A stretch of DNA of 52,187 nucleotides from Flavobacteriales bacterium UBA720. GTDB taxonomy: Bacteria > Bacteroidota > Bacteroidia > Flavobacteriales > Weeksellaceae. Within the stretch, counting starts at the first letter, position 1; every line of letters starts with the position of its first letter. The notes under the pieces are model-generated. The model did not search any database, was not told the DNA's origin, and worked only from the letters and a program-made list of their open reading frames with translations. Below, piece after piece: positions 30,175 through 39,949 of the stretch. Location of the stretch: positions 1-52,187 of the forward strand of contig DBLQ01000091.1 in assembly GCA_002297505.1 (NCBI GenBank), read 5' to 3'. Both the position numbers and the translations under genes were made by a program.

Positions 30175-30205
30175 AAAAAAACCTGAGTAAAGATACTCAG
30201 GTTTT
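30175..30205 (-). terminator. Intrinsic terminator after gldN
   Basis: AAACCTGAGTA pairs with TACTCAGGTTT (11 bp, 4-nt loop), with a T-run on the plus side and an A-run (U-run for the minus strand) on the other. It closes the gldKLMN transcript. Confidence 0.88.
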
Positions 30206-30227
30206 TCTATTTGCACTATGAGAAATA

Positions 30228-31457
30228 TTAGTAATTCCACATATCGTTTTCCATCTGAAGAATCTGTGCTTTGATTCTGTCGCTCTCTTCCAACTGTCCC
30301 TCTGCATCGTTCGGGATATACTCGTCGATCACGCCACTTCCAGCTCTACCAAGACCGTTATCGGACTTATAGATAATCGAAGAGAATCTTCTCTGATTAA
30401 GAACATCATCAAAAGTAATGTCTGAACTGCTATTTTTGGAATTGAAGATATAATTGCTGGTAAGCACTTGTCTCGCATCAGGATAATAAATCCAGAAGAG
30501 ATCAATTAAATCCTCTGCGCCACCCATTGTTGTATTGTCTACTGGCTGACCAGCTTCTGCCAAAGCTTGCGCTTGCGAAGCTCTCAATTTTGCAGCATTT
30601 GGATCTTCGCCCATCGCGGCAATTCCGAGCATTCTGTATCTAAGCTGAGCATCTCTCTTATCCACATACCACATTCCCATGATCTTCAGAGCCTTAACCT
30701 TTTCTGTTCCGGTAACGATTTTATCCACGTTCGCAGAAATATCGTTTCTGTTGATCTTATACCAGCTGCCATCCAATTTTACTAGAACAGTTCCCGGAGG
30801 AATATTGACAGGCTTTGATGCCGCTTTAGTGGTTTTCTTCTTTTTACCTTTTTTAGTGGTAGTTTCAGCAGGCGCCTGTTCAGTAGCCGTTGCAGCAGAA
30901 CCATCGTTTACTAAAAGAATGTCTTCCAAACGTGTTCCGTAGAATGCCTTCAGCGAACTGATATCTGCATCGGTAGAATTTAAGATGGAGCTGAAGTACT
31001 TCTGAAGATTGTTGGCTGTTGCATCTTCAATCTTATTTTCATTCAACGTCTGAGAAAAATAATCTGCCACCTGAACTGCCGATGTAGCCGTTACGATCTG
31101 CTCCGGCGTCAATCTTGCGGTAAAATCATCTCCAGAGTAAACTTCTTTGATCTTGCCATTGTTCACAGCATCCAGAAGAACCTGGTACAATGATTTGTTC
31201 TGGGACACCAGACCGTCATTGTTATGGTAAAAAGGCTGATTGATCTTATCATTCATATCAATAATTTCCCATACAACCATACTTCTCAAGATATCTTTAT
31301 CTTCGATAAAGCCATACTTAAGAGGTGAAGCAATACTATCCTTCTTGATCTCGCGCTCCTCACGGAAAGTCTGCGGAGAACTGGCATTGAGAATGCTGTT
31401 TTGAGCAAATGCCATTGTTGTGGAAAGACACATTAAACTATATATAATCTTTTTCAT
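30228..31457 (-). CDS. gldN: Type IX secretion / gliding protein GldN
   Basis: This 409-residue protein has a signal peptide (1-18) and the GldN/PorN fold: REEREIKKDSIASPLKYGFIE, then IEDKDILRSMVVWEIIDMND, and late DLIDLFWIYYPDARQVL. With GldK it forms the periplasmic ring of the T9SS. Between about residues 185 and 225 lies a low-complexity insertion rich in Thr, Ala and Lys (EQAPAETTTKKGKKKKTTKA), making it longer than the roughly 300-330 residues I remember for F. johnsoniae GldN. It is the last gene of the gldKLMN operon and follows gldM by 50 bp. Confidence 0.93.
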   Translation of the reverse strand: MKKIIYSLMCLSTTMAFAQNSILNASSPQTFREEREIKKDSIASPLKYGFIEDKDILRSMVVWEIIDMNDKINQPFYHNNDGLVSQNKSLYQVLLDAVNNGKIKEVYSGDDFTARLTPEQIVTATSAVQVADYFSQTLNENKIEDATANNLQKYFSSILNSTDADISSLKAFYGTRLEDILLVNDGSAATATEQAPAETTTKKGKKKKTTKAASKPVNIPPGTVLVKLDGSWYKINRNDISANVDKIVTGTEKVKALKIMGMWYVDKRDAQLRYRMLGIAAMGEDPNAAKLRASQAQALAEAGQPVDNTTMGGAEDLIDLFWIYYPDARQVLTSNYIFNSKNSSSDITFDDVLNQRRFSSIIYKSDNGLGRAGSGVIDEYIPNDAEGQLEESDRIKAQILQMENDMWNY

Positions 31458-31507
31458 AAATAAATATTGAATAATATAAAATCAATCAACTTTGAGTTTT
31501 TAAATTT

Positions 31508-33076
31508 TTATAGGACGTTGATAATTACGTTTCCAATGTTTGGAAGTACAACGCCGTTCAAGCCGTTCGCTTTTGCCTGAATATCAAATATCGTGACAAT
31601 GTCACCACTTCTCAGACCTTTGGTTAAGGATTCTGCCTGTCCAAGAGAACTTCCGTTGATGGACATTGCAGGTTTACCCGCCACTTTCACTTTGAAACTT
31701 ACCACGTCAAAGCTCACAGGGAAATCGAAATCCGGCAAGGTTGCAGCAAGTGTCTGCTTAGATATAGAAGCTGCAGGCATCGATGTGTAGCTGGCTCCTC
31801 GGATCTGACCTTTAGGTGGCGGAATATTCTTGATTCTGAAATCGAAACCTTGAGAAATCACTTTTCCGCTAGGTGCTTTTCCGGAGATTGTCAGTTTCAC
31901 GGTATTACCGGAACCTGGTGTTACCATCCATTTACCTCTTCCGCCACTTACTGACGCACCAGGTGCAGATAAAGTAGTAGCTGCAAGGTCAGCACCAAGG
32001 ATGGCTCCTGACACCGGGTTTTGAAGGCCTCTGTACAATACCATCATTTTGTCCGCCTGTAAGATAGCTCCATTTTGCTCTTTAAGAGCCTCAGCACCTG
32101 ATACCACATTCAATGTATGGGCGTATGGCAACGTGTGAACCTTACCGTTTTTATCCGTAAAAGAAATATTTCCTTTAAATTCCTGTGTACCTACTGATCC
32201 AGTAGCTGGTGTGATGATCCCTTGACCATTTACTACTCTGGCGCCGGAGATACTAAGTCCCGGAACTGAGCTGGCAAAAGTACCGATAGCGATCTTGATC
32301 TCCGCAGGCTCACCTTTCAATACTGAACTTGGACCGGAAACTAATGCTTCGTAAGCATCAAACTTGATATCAGCGTCAACTTTTTCCTGAAGCATCGAAG
32401 TTAATGCATCAGACTGGAGATTTCTGGCTTCAGACTGAATCACTTCAAGATTGGATAATGCTGCGATGAGTGGCTGGTTGTAAAATTTATACTGGAACCA
32501 ACCTTTTTTGCTACGCTTGTCATCTTTTGCAAACTCAGCTACTAAATGTTTTTGAGCTCTATCGGCAACAGCTTTCAATTGTTGGCTGTTTCCAAAACTT
32601 GTAACGATATAATTTCTCAAATCGTCAATTTTGTTTTTCAACTCAACAGACTTGTCTGAGATATTTTTTTCATCACCATCTTTAAAAAATAGATTTGTTG
32701 CTGGCTCAGTGTTATTCAATGATGCAAAGCTTTCTTCGATTTCTGCTTCCGGCTTATACTCCGCTGCAGTGCCCATTGTATTTTTGAGCCCATCGATATA
32801 ACTTACCAAATCGTTGGTCTTGGCTTTTAATGTTTTGTATTGATCCAAAAGTGGCTGATAACTTTCCGGAGATGTAGCGGCTTTTGCTACCAAGGTTTTC
32901 TCGAAAATATCATCATTCTTTTTCTCAACAATGATTCTGGTGTCCGTGAGGGACTGATTGGTATCCTTATAGGACCTGATGATCTCCTGATCGATTTGCA
33001 TCGCAAGCATTGCGATGAAAACCAGATACATCAGGTTGATCATCTTCTGACGTGGTGTCTGTTTACCTCCTGCCAT
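31508..33076 (-). CDS. gldM: Type IX secretion / gliding motor protein GldM
   Basis: This 522-residue protein has a short cytoplasmic start MAGGKQTPRQKMINLMY, one transmembrane helix (about 12-30) and a long periplasmic rod of four domains (D1 helical to about 220, then three beta domains; RIKNIPPPKGQIRG marks the last). GldM dimers cross the inner membrane with GldL and turn proton flow into movement or secretion energy. The length is normal. It is 46 bp after gldL and 50 bp before gldN. Confidence 0.96.
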   Translation of the reverse strand: MAGGKQTPRQKMINLMYLVFIAMLAMQIDQEIIRSYKDTNQSLTDTRIIVEKKNDDIFEKTLVAKAATSPESYQPLLDQYKTLKAKTNDLVSYIDGLKNTMGTAAEYKPEAEIEESFASLNNTEPATNLFFKDGDEKNISDKSVELKNKIDDLRNYIVTSFGNSQQLKAVADRAQKHLVAEFAKDDKRSKKGWFQYKFYNQPLIAALSNLEVIQSEARNLQSDALTSMLQEKVDADIKFDAYEALVSGPSSVLKGEPAEIKIAIGTFASSVPGLSISGARVVNGQGIITPATGSVGTQEFKGNISFTDKNGKVHTLPYAHTLNVVSGAEALKEQNGAILQADKMMVLYRGLQNPVSGAILGADLAATTLSAPGASVSGGRGKWMVTPGSGNTVKLTISGKAPSGKVISQGFDFRIKNIPPPKGQIRGASYTSMPAASISKQTLAATLPDFDFPVSFDVVSFKVKVAGKPAMSINGSSLGQAESLTKGLRSGDIVTIFDIQAKANGLNGVVLPNIGNVIINVL

Positions 33077-33122
33077 TTTAATAAAATAATTTTAAATTAA
33101 ACAATAATTAAAATGATAGGGA

Positions 33123-33800
33123 TTAAGACTTCATTGCACTTAGCATGCCACCATAAACTCTGTTCAGATTATTAAGATTAGCGGTTAGACCCTGCAATTC
33201 TTCATTGAATTTCTCGGACTGCTGTGCAGATTTTTGGATATCTTCCACATACTTTTTGCTGAATTCGGATTGCTTTTGTCCGTGCTCTAGCTGAAGGGCA
33301 TAAAGTGCATTCATGCTTTCCAGATGAGAAGCCGCAAGGTTAAGTTGTTCGTTATATTTATGAGTAGAAGCAGAAACGTCTACTGTCTGGTTGATTTGAT
33401 CTACAGAAGAAGAAAACTTGTCAATACCGCCTCTCAATCTTTCGAACAAGCTTACATCCAGCTTAGCATCAGCAAGCATTTTGTCTAATTTGTCAGAAAG
33501 TGATACTTCCAATTCCTTGTTTTCTACTTTAGCTACAACTTTTCTTGGTTGTCTTTCGGCAGTTTCATCCAACAATTCAGGATAAACATTCTCCCAAGCA
33601 TAGTTTTCTTCAGATTTCGGTGGATCGAAAGCGAAGAACAAGAAAATAAGAGCTTCAGTAATCAAACCTGCAGCTAGTGCCACGTTACCAGTGATAGGGC
33701 CGATATGCCAGTGAGTCATTTTGAATAGTGCTCCCAAGATAACGATAGCTGCACCGAACGAATAGATAAAATTCGTTATTGAATCTTTAGTTTTAAACAT
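33123..33800 (-). CDS. gldL: Type IX secretion / gliding motor protein GldL
   Basis: This 225-residue protein has two N-terminal transmembrane helices (about 8-26 and 36-58) and a cytoplasmic coiled-coil region. The second helix contains E49 in GLITEALIFL; K27 and H30 lie in the loop (FKMTHWH). E49 is the proton-pathway glutamate described in F. johnsoniae GldL at the same number. It works with GldM as the motor. It begins 48 bp after gldK and is co-transcribed with gldM. Confidence 0.95.
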   Translation of the reverse strand: MFKTKDSITNFIYSFGAAIVILGALFKMTHWHIGPITGNVALAAGLITEALIFLFFAFDPPKSEENYAWENVYPELLDETAERQPRKVVAKVENKELEVSLSDKLDKMLADAKLDVSLFERLRGGIDKFSSSVDQINQTVDVSASTHKYNEQLNLAASHLESMNALYALQLEHGQKQSEFSKKYVEDIQKSAQQSEKFNEELQGLTANLNNLNRVYGGMLSAMKS

Positions 33801-33848
33801 TGTTAAAAAAAATTTTTAGTTAGTAATAGTTAGTTAATTGATATTTTT

Positions 33849-35276
33849 TTATTTCGTTTGTCTCTTTTGTAACCTACCTGCTCCGGAAGGGATATCCTGG
33901 ATGGTTCGGAAGCCTATATAACTTCTTGCAGAATCTTTTCTTTCCCAATCTCTGTAACCTGTCATTAACAGATAACCAACGTCTTTCCAAGATCCACCTC
34001 TTACGGTTTTTCTTACATCATTTCTATTCGCACTCGTAGATAGACTAGGGTTGAGAGAAGATGAAAACTCTGACGCGGAGTTGTTATAAGGAGATTCAGT
34101 CCACTCTGAAACATTTCCAGCCATGTCATAAAGACCATATCCGTTCTTCGCAAACTTCTTAACCGGTGCGGTATAGGTGTAATTTCCGGTTTTCTCGTCT
34201 TCTATATAGTTACCACGTTTTGGTTTGAAGTTGGCCAAATAGCAACCTCTGTCATCCTGAAGATAAGGGCCGCCCCAAGGATAGGTCGCATTCTGGATAC
34301 CACCTTTCGCAGCATATTCCCACTCAGCTTCAGTTGGAAGACGGAAACGCATAGGTTTTTGTTTTTTCTTTTTAAGACTGCTGTTATAATCCGACTTCAG
34401 TTTGGTTCGGAAATCACAAAAAGCTCTGGCCTGGTCCCAAGTTACACCAACTACAGGATACTCCTTATATGCGGTATGCCAGAAATACTGACCGAACAAA
34501 GGTTCGTTATAAGCATATTTAAAATCTTTAACCCAAACCGTTGTATCCGGGTAAACAGCGATGCTTTCTTTTTTCAGATATTGTGCACCTCTGTCTTTAT
34601 CCTGAACAGCGGAGGACACATCTTCCCACTGATAAGAATATTTTATTTTCGACCAGTCAATGATTCTTTCGTTATTGATTCTTTTCTCAGCTGGTAAATA
34701 CATTGATTCTAAAACTTCAGCATATTTTTCGTCAGGATAAGAAGAAGTATTCCACTGAATAGGAACTTTCCAATCCAACTTTTTAGACTCATCGTAGCCG
34801 TCTCTGCCACCTTGCGATTCCAAAAACTGTTGGTAAGGAGTCGCTTCGTCTCCCGTTTTCTTAGAAGCGTAAGCGTAATCGCCGATAGAACCACCATTAC
34901 CACCTTCGTCACCGCCGCCTTCTCCTGCAGCCTCCGCCAGAAGTCCTCTGGCAATCGAGTCTCTCACAGCGTTGATGAACTCACGATACTCAGCATTGGT
35001 AATCTCAGTTTCATCCATAAAAAAGGCTGATACAGTAACTGTTTTAGGCATTGCTTTTTCCGGAGTGTTGGAAAAGTCCTGATCTGCCATCCCCATTACA
35101 AAAGATCCACCAGGAATGGCAACCATCCCAAAAGGTCTCTCTGCTATAAATGATTTCGACGATCCTCTTGGTACAAGCTCACCCTTGATTCCCGGTTTTC
35201 CGGAACGTCCCTTGTTACCTTTGGAACAAGAAACAACTACCGTTGCGGCTAAAAATATTAATAGTATCCTTTTCAT
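33849..35276 (-). CDS. gldK: Type IX secretion / gliding lipoprotein GldK
   Basis: This 475-residue protein has a lipoprotein signal (VVVSCSKGNKG, lipid Cys near 17) and an FGE-sulfatase fold: MVAIPGGSFVMGMAD, FFMDETEITNAEYREF, RLPTEAEWEYAAKGG, GNVSEWTESPYN and KTVRGGSWKD. GldK is tied to the outer membrane and forms the T9SS ring with GldN. An inserted glycine/aspartate-rich loop (AEAAGEGGGDEGGNGGSIGD) lies near 120-140. It is first of gldKLMN, 107 bp downstream of glmS. Confidence 0.96.
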   Translation of the reverse strand: MKRILLIFLAATVVVSCSKGNKGRSGKPGIKGELVPRGSSKSFIAERPFGMVAIPGGSFVMGMADQDFSNTPEKAMPKTVTVSAFFMDETEITNAEYREFINAVRDSIARGLLAEAAGEGGGDEGGNGGSIGDYAYASKKTGDEATPYQQFLESQGGRDGYDESKKLDWKVPIQWNTSSYPDEKYAEVLESMYLPAEKRINNERIIDWSKIKYSYQWEDVSSAVQDKDRGAQYLKKESIAVYPDTTVWVKDFKYAYNEPLFGQYFWHTAYKEYPVVGVTWDQARAFCDFRTKLKSDYNSSLKKKKQKPMRFRLPTEAEWEYAAKGGIQNATYPWGGPYLQDDRGCYLANFKPKRGNYIEDEKTGNYTYTAPVKKFAKNGYGLYDMAGNVSEWTESPYNNSASEFSSSLNPSLSTSANRNDVRKTVRGGSWKDVGYLLMTGYRDWERKDSARSYIGFRTIQDIPSGAGRLQKRQTK

Positions 35277-35383
35277 CCTATTTTAAAGAAATTAAGCGGT
35301 AAATATATAATTTTTTTTATGAATAATTATCAATTTTTATTGAAAACGTAATTTGTTAAAGAATATTTCACAAAACAAAAAAA

Positions 35384-37237
35384 TTATTCAACAGTTACTG
35401 ATTTTGCCAGGTTTCTAGGCTGGTCTACATTGGCACCACGCTCTACTGCGATATAATAAGAAAGCAGCTGAAGCGGCACAGATGCCAAGATTGGAGAAAA
35501 ACATTCTGAAGTTTCAGGAATCTCAATAATGTAATCCGCCATTGCCGAAACCTGCGTATCTCCCTTATTAACAACTGCGATCACTTTTCCTTTTCTGGCC
35601 TTGATCTCCTGAACATTGCTCACAATCTTATCATAATGACCGATCTTCGGCGCAATGATTACTATCGGCATATTCTCATCGATCAACGCGATTGGACCGT
35701 GCTTCATCTCTGCTGCCGGATAACCTTCTGCATGGATGTAAGAAATCTCTTTCAACTTCAGTGCTCCTTCCAGCGCAGCAGGGAAATTGTATCCTCTACC
35801 GAGATAAAGGAAGTTGCTGGCATCTGCAAATTTCTTGGCAATGACCTTCACTGTCTCATCTACAGAGTTAAGGACATCTTCCACTTTCTTAGGAATGGCA
35901 TCCAGCTCCGTGATCAATCTCATAAAGTCTGCTTTTCCAAGGTTTCCGTTATGATTACCCAATTTGATAGCAATCAAAGAAAGGATTGTCAACTGTGCCG
36001 TAAAAGCTTTTGTAGAAGCCACACCAATTTCCGGACCAGCATGGGTATATGAACCGGCATCTGTATATCTTGAGATCGATGAATCTACAACATTACAGAT
36101 TCCATACACGAATGCGCCTTTTTCTTTAGCAAGTTTGATGGCAGCCATCGTATCTGCGGTTTCGCCAGACTGCGAGATCGCAATCACCACATCTTTCGAC
36201 GTGATAATCGGGTTTCTGTATCGGAATTCGGAGGCGTATTCTACTTCTACAGGAACTCTGGCAAACTCTTCGATAAGATATTCACCGATAAGACCGGCAT
36301 GCCAAGACGTTCCGCAGGCGATAATGATAATGCGTTCTGCATTAGTCAGTCTCTCCAGATGATCCCAGATGCCTGCCATTTTGATAATACCTTCATCCAC
36401 AAGAAGTCGTCCTCTCATGGTATCTAAAATGGATTTTGGCTGTTCGAAAATTTCTTTCAGCATGAAGTGATCGTAGCCTCCTTTCTCGATCTGCTCCAGA
36501 TTAAGTCTAAGTTCCTGAATAGCTGGCTCCACCTTTGCATTTTCTGTTATGGTTCTGATATCAACACCTGATTCTAACGAGATAATTGCCATATGCCCTT
36601 CCTCTAGATAAACCGCTTCTTTTGTAAATTCTACAAAAGGGGATGCATCGGAAGCCACAAAATATTCATCATCCCCGATTCCGATTGCTAACGGCGAACC
36701 CAATCTTGCCACTACCAGCAGACCTGGGAAATCGTCATGCATCACGGAAATTGCGTAGGCACCATAAACTTCATTCAGTGCAAAACGGACTGCTTCCGGA
36801 AAATCTAAGGTTGGTTCCTTATCCATAAAATATTGGATCAGATTAACCAAGACTTCAGTATCCGTTTCGGATTTGAACTCAAAATTTTTATTAATCAACA
36901 TCGTTTTGATGGTATCATAATTTTCAATGATTCCATTATGAACGATAGCAATTTTTCCGTTATTGGAAAGGTGCGGATGCGAGTTATTATCGCTTGGTAC
37001 ACCGTGTGTCGCCCATCTTGTATGACCCATTCCAAGTTTTGAAGTTTCCTTCAAATCTTTGGAGATCGCTACCAAATCATCTACTTTTCCTTTGGTTTTT
37101 TTGAATTCCAACTGTCCGTCTGATGATTCTAAAATGACTCCGGCACTATCGTAACCACGATATTCCAAACGACGAAGACCATTGATGACCACATCGTATG
37201 CGTCTCTAAAACCTGTATATCCAACAATTCCGCACAT
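35384..37237 (-). CDS. glmS: Glutamine--fructose-6-phosphate aminotransferase (isomerizing)
   Basis: This 617-residue enzyme begins with the N-terminal nucleophile Cys (MCGIVGYTG, Cys2 after Met removal). A class II glutaminase domain (1-240) is followed by two SIS domains (about 285-610; ACGTSWHAGL, SQSGETADTM), and the end PRNLAKSVTVE is the usual GlmS tail. It makes glucosamine-6-phosphate, the entry to UDP-GlcNAc, peptidoglycan and lipid A. It follows the DUF4270 gene by 13 bp, so it is in one operon with it. No glmS ribozyme is expected or visible in Bacteroidota. Confidence 0.98.
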   Translation of the reverse strand: MCGIVGYTGFRDAYDVVINGLRRLEYRGYDSAGVILESSDGQLEFKKTKGKVDDLVAISKDLKETSKLGMGHTRWATHGVPSDNNSHPHLSNNGKIAIVHNGIIENYDTIKTMLINKNFEFKSETDTEVLVNLIQYFMDKEPTLDFPEAVRFALNEVYGAYAISVMHDDFPGLLVVARLGSPLAIGIGDDEYFVASDASPFVEFTKEAVYLEEGHMAIISLESGVDIRTITENAKVEPAIQELRLNLEQIEKGGYDHFMLKEIFEQPKSILDTMRGRLLVDEGIIKMAGIWDHLERLTNAERIIIIACGTSWHAGLIGEYLIEEFARVPVEVEYASEFRYRNPIITSKDVVIAISQSGETADTMAAIKLAKEKGAFVYGICNVVDSSISRYTDAGSYTHAGPEIGVASTKAFTAQLTILSLIAIKLGNHNGNLGKADFMRLITELDAIPKKVEDVLNSVDETVKVIAKKFADASNFLYLGRGYNFPAALEGALKLKEISYIHAEGYPAAEMKHGPIALIDENMPIVIIAPKIGHYDKIVSNVQEIKARKGKVIAVVNKGDTQVSAMADYIIEIPETSECFSPILASVPLQLLSYYIAVERGANVDQPRNLAKSVTVE

Positions 37238-37250
37238 AGTTATATTTTGT

Positions 37251-38855
37251 TTATTTTTTAGTATATATAATTCTTAACTGAACAGCTTTTGATTTGGTAC
37301 TAGTAATATCCTGCCCAATCAAGCTATTGTCGGTAGTTCCCGTCAATAAAATCCTGTAAGGATTGTAAGCTCTCGTATTATAATTTTGTCCCAGTAATGC
37401 ACCAGTGGTAGCATCCGACAAATAGGATCCGGTGTTTATGATAAAATCTTTACCATCATTCTTGATCACATCATAGCTTGTATCATTCTCAACAATTTTT
37501 TTGAGTGTCGAAGTGATGCTCACGTCGTAATAAGCATTAACAGTACTTAGCATCCCGGTTTTAACCAATGAATAACCGGTGCTGGAAAGCTCCGTCATAT
37601 CGGGCAAGAATCTGGAGAGCGTATCTCTTTCCTGCACCAGCATACTTGAAGGCTTTTGGTACTTATTATTCCAAGAATCGTCATTGTAAAGTCTGATTTT
37701 GGCAGATACAATTGCGATTTTTTCATCCTTATAAATAGCTCTAAGCTTTGTTAAGAGCGCAGCAGGAATCTTTACACCTACTCCACTTCCGCCCATACCC
37801 TGCAAAAAGAGTTGATTGGCAGGCGTCACAGCAGTTGTAAGATTGGAAACGTTCTGGATTTTAATTGCCGAAGTCATGGCAGCAGCGTAATCGGAACTTT
37901 TGGAATAAGCGATCTGACTGAAATGAACATTCCCCGATCCCACATTCAATGTCGTTTCCTGCTTGGTTCTGGTAACCGTACCGTTTGAGGTAACATCATT
38001 TTTATAATACAAAGTGATTGTAGCGTCATTAGGTGCCATTGAGAAAAGATAGCCTTCATCCTCCAGGACAGAAATGCTGATGCCGCGGAAATACCTGATA
38101 AAAGATGCAGCATCTTTCAGCACCTGATTGCCTTGTTTGGCAATAATTTTATTTTGGAAGAATGTGCTGTCCAGTTTCATTCTGAGAGAAACATCTCTTT
38201 TCAGCAATTCCGAAGCATCAGAATCTTTTGTAATGGTAACGGAATTAACCATTCCATCAAAAACCTTAGATCCAATTTCTGCGCCCAGCGCTACAGCCTT
38301 ATTAGAATAGGTTTTGTCTGAAGCCGCACCCAGAAAGTCATTCACCTCATGAACTTTAATGGTCAGTTTGGTTTTCTCGGTTCCAATTTTAGCTTTTCCA
38401 TATTTTGCAATCGGATAGCTTACCACGACTTTTTTTGCAGCCACTTGGCCTTCCGGATAGATGTAATCTTCAGTCGTAGTTGTTTTAGCAGAATCAGCCG
38501 CAGTTTGATATCTTGGTTTTAAGGTCATTACTACGGAATCAAGAACCGGATTAGTACCAAAATCCGGATTATATGTATTGAGTCTGATTTGTGTGATGTA
38601 AGAAGCTTTCTGCCCGCCAAATTTATCTTCAGTAAATGCACCGATACGAACACTGTCCAGCTTGGTGGCATCGGTACGGATGGTATCATTGTGATCAACG
38701 TTATAACCCAGAAGACCATAAATCTTATCTACACCTTCGGATTCATTAACCAATTGAGAGCCCAGATTGTCCAGCTCGCCTTCACATGAATTTAATACAA
38801 TTATTCCCATCAGAAGTAATGGGAGTAATTTCATTAATGTTTTTATGTTTGTCAT
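37251..38855 (-). CDS. DUF4270 family lipoprotein
   Basis: This 534-residue protein has a lipoprotein signal peptide ending IIVLNSCEGELDNLG. The mature part contains DTIRTDATKLDSVRIGAFTEDKFGG and ends with SLIGQDITSTKSKAVQLRIIYTKK, the pattern of DUF4270 proteins found in Bacteroidota. The family function is unknown; the protein is anchored in the outer or inner membrane facing the periplasm. It is 22 bp after the glycogen-synthase-like gene and 13 bp before glmS, an order I recall in other flavobacteria. It may act in envelope polysaccharide or secretion. Confidence 0.88.
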   Translation of the reverse strand: MTNIKTLMKLLPLLLMGIIVLNSCEGELDNLGSQLVNESEGVDKIYGLLGYNVDHNDTIRTDATKLDSVRIGAFTEDKFGGQKASYITQIRLNTYNPDFGTNPVLDSVVMTLKPRYQTAADSAKTTTTEDYIYPEGQVAAKKVVVSYPIAKYGKAKIGTEKTKLTIKVHEVNDFLGAASDKTYSNKAVALGAEIGSKVFDGMVNSVTITKDSDASELLKRDVSLRMKLDSTFFQNKIIAKQGNQVLKDAASFIRYFRGISISVLEDEGYLFSMAPNDATITLYYKNDVTSNGTVTRTKQETTLNVGSGNVHFSQIAYSKSSDYAAAMTSAIKIQNVSNLTTAVTPANQLFLQGMGGSGVGVKIPAALLTKLRAIYKDEKIAIVSAKIRLYNDDSWNNKYQKPSSMLVQERDTLSRFLPDMTELSSTGYSLVKTGMLSTVNAYYDVSITSTLKKIVENDTSYDVIKNDGKDFIINTGSYLSDATTGALLGQNYNTRAYNPYRILLTGTTDNSLIGQDITSTKSKAVQLRIIYTKK

Positions 38856-38877
38856 TATGATATAATCAATAATAGTA

Positions 38878-39648
38878 TTAATAGATTTTTGCTATCGAAT
38901 CAGCATTGAGGTAATCAGATTTTTCCGCGTCTGCTTTAGCATAGGCATCGTCCAGTTTCTCCTCCAAAAATTCATTTCCCTTTACGATAACATCAACATA
39001 GTTCATACTATCATTTACAAAATTCAGAAAGCTTGGATTATCTAACGATTGCAGGTCCGAAATATTATCGAACTCCAGAATTTCTTTTGTATTCCCATTC
39101 AGTGTAATATCTTCTTCATTATAAACAGATAATACAATTTTCGTATCCTTGAAATAAGAATCGTCTTTATAATAAGTCTTCAGATAAATCGGGATTAAAG
39201 AAGACATCCAGCCATTGAGGTGAATAACATCCGGTACCCAGTTCAGCTTCTTGATGGTTTCGATCACACCTCTTGCAAAGAAAACAGCTCTCTCGTTATT
39301 GTCTTCGAAAGGGTTACCCTCATCATCGAAGTAGTATTGTTTTCTTTTGAAGTACTCTTCATTATCTATAAAATAAACCTGCAAACGCTCGCCAGGCAGA
39401 GAAGCTACTTTAATAATCAACGGCTGATCCAGATCATTGATGATAATATTCATCCCGGAAAGACGGATCACCTCGTGCAATTGGAATTTCCGCTCACTGA
39501 TCTGTCCGAATCTAGGCATAAAAACCCTTACATCGTTACCCTCGCTATGCATTTTCAGCGCCATCTTGTGCACAAGGCTCCCCATATTGGTATCCTCCTG
39601 ATAAGGATACATCTCTGTAGTAACGTATAAAATCTTTTGATTAGGCAT
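38878..39648 (-). CDS. Glycogen-synthase-like N-terminal domain protein (half length)
   Basis: This 256-residue protein matches only the N-terminal starch/glycogen synthase catalytic domain: KILYVTTEMYPYQEDTNMGS, LALKMH-type helix, GNDVRVFMPRFGQISER, PDVIHLNGWMSSLIPIYLKT. Full GlgA has about 480 residues; the C-terminal GT-B half with the nucleotide-sugar site is missing. The KxGGL ADP-glucose-binding loop of GlgA is replaced by DTNMGSL without the lysine. The protein is therefore unlikely to be a normal glycogen synthase and may be a regulatory or binding protein. It leads the DUF4270-glmS operon and diverges from panC. Confidence 0.8.
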   Translation of the reverse strand: MPNQKILYVTTEMYPYQEDTNMGSLVHKMALKMHSEGNDVRVFMPRFGQISERKFQLHEVIRLSGMNIIINDLDQPLIIKVASLPGERLQVYFIDNEEYFKRKQYYFDDEGNPFEDNNERAVFFARGVIETIKKLNWVPDVIHLNGWMSSLIPIYLKTYYKDDSYFKDTKIVLSVYNEEDITLNGNTKEILEFDNISDLQSLDNPSFLNFVNDSMNYVDVIVKGNEFLEEKLDDAYAKADAEKSDYLNADSIAKIY

Positions 39649-39949
39649 AAAATTTACTTTAAGCGAAGTATAAAAACTTCATTTTGCAAAATTACAAAAA
39701 ATTAAGTCAAATCATTTATTTTACTGAATATTAATACTTATTAACAAAACACTTTAAATATCAAACATTTGTGAGTGATATTTCTTACTTCTCCAAACAT
39801 CTGCATCGCTCTAATTAAAATGATAACAGCGGTAAACAAAGCTGAAGCCAACTAAGAGGATTCAGTTTAAAAACTTTTATTTTTTTTAATAGCAAAGCTG
39901 AGCTGTGAGATTGAAAACCATTAACTTTGACCATATAAATTACAACAGA
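39649..39949. promoter_or_regulatory. Divergent promoter region between the GlgA-like gene and panC
   Basis: The 301-bp spacer contains a minus-strand TAATTTTG (39694-39687) 38 nt before the GlgA-like start, and a plus-strand TAACTTTG (39922-39929) 20 nt before panC; both fit the flavobacterial -7 element, though no good TTG lies at the right distance. A short GAAGT/ACTTC hairpin is seen at 39666-39681. I see no open frame and no repeat in the rest. Confidence 0.5.
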
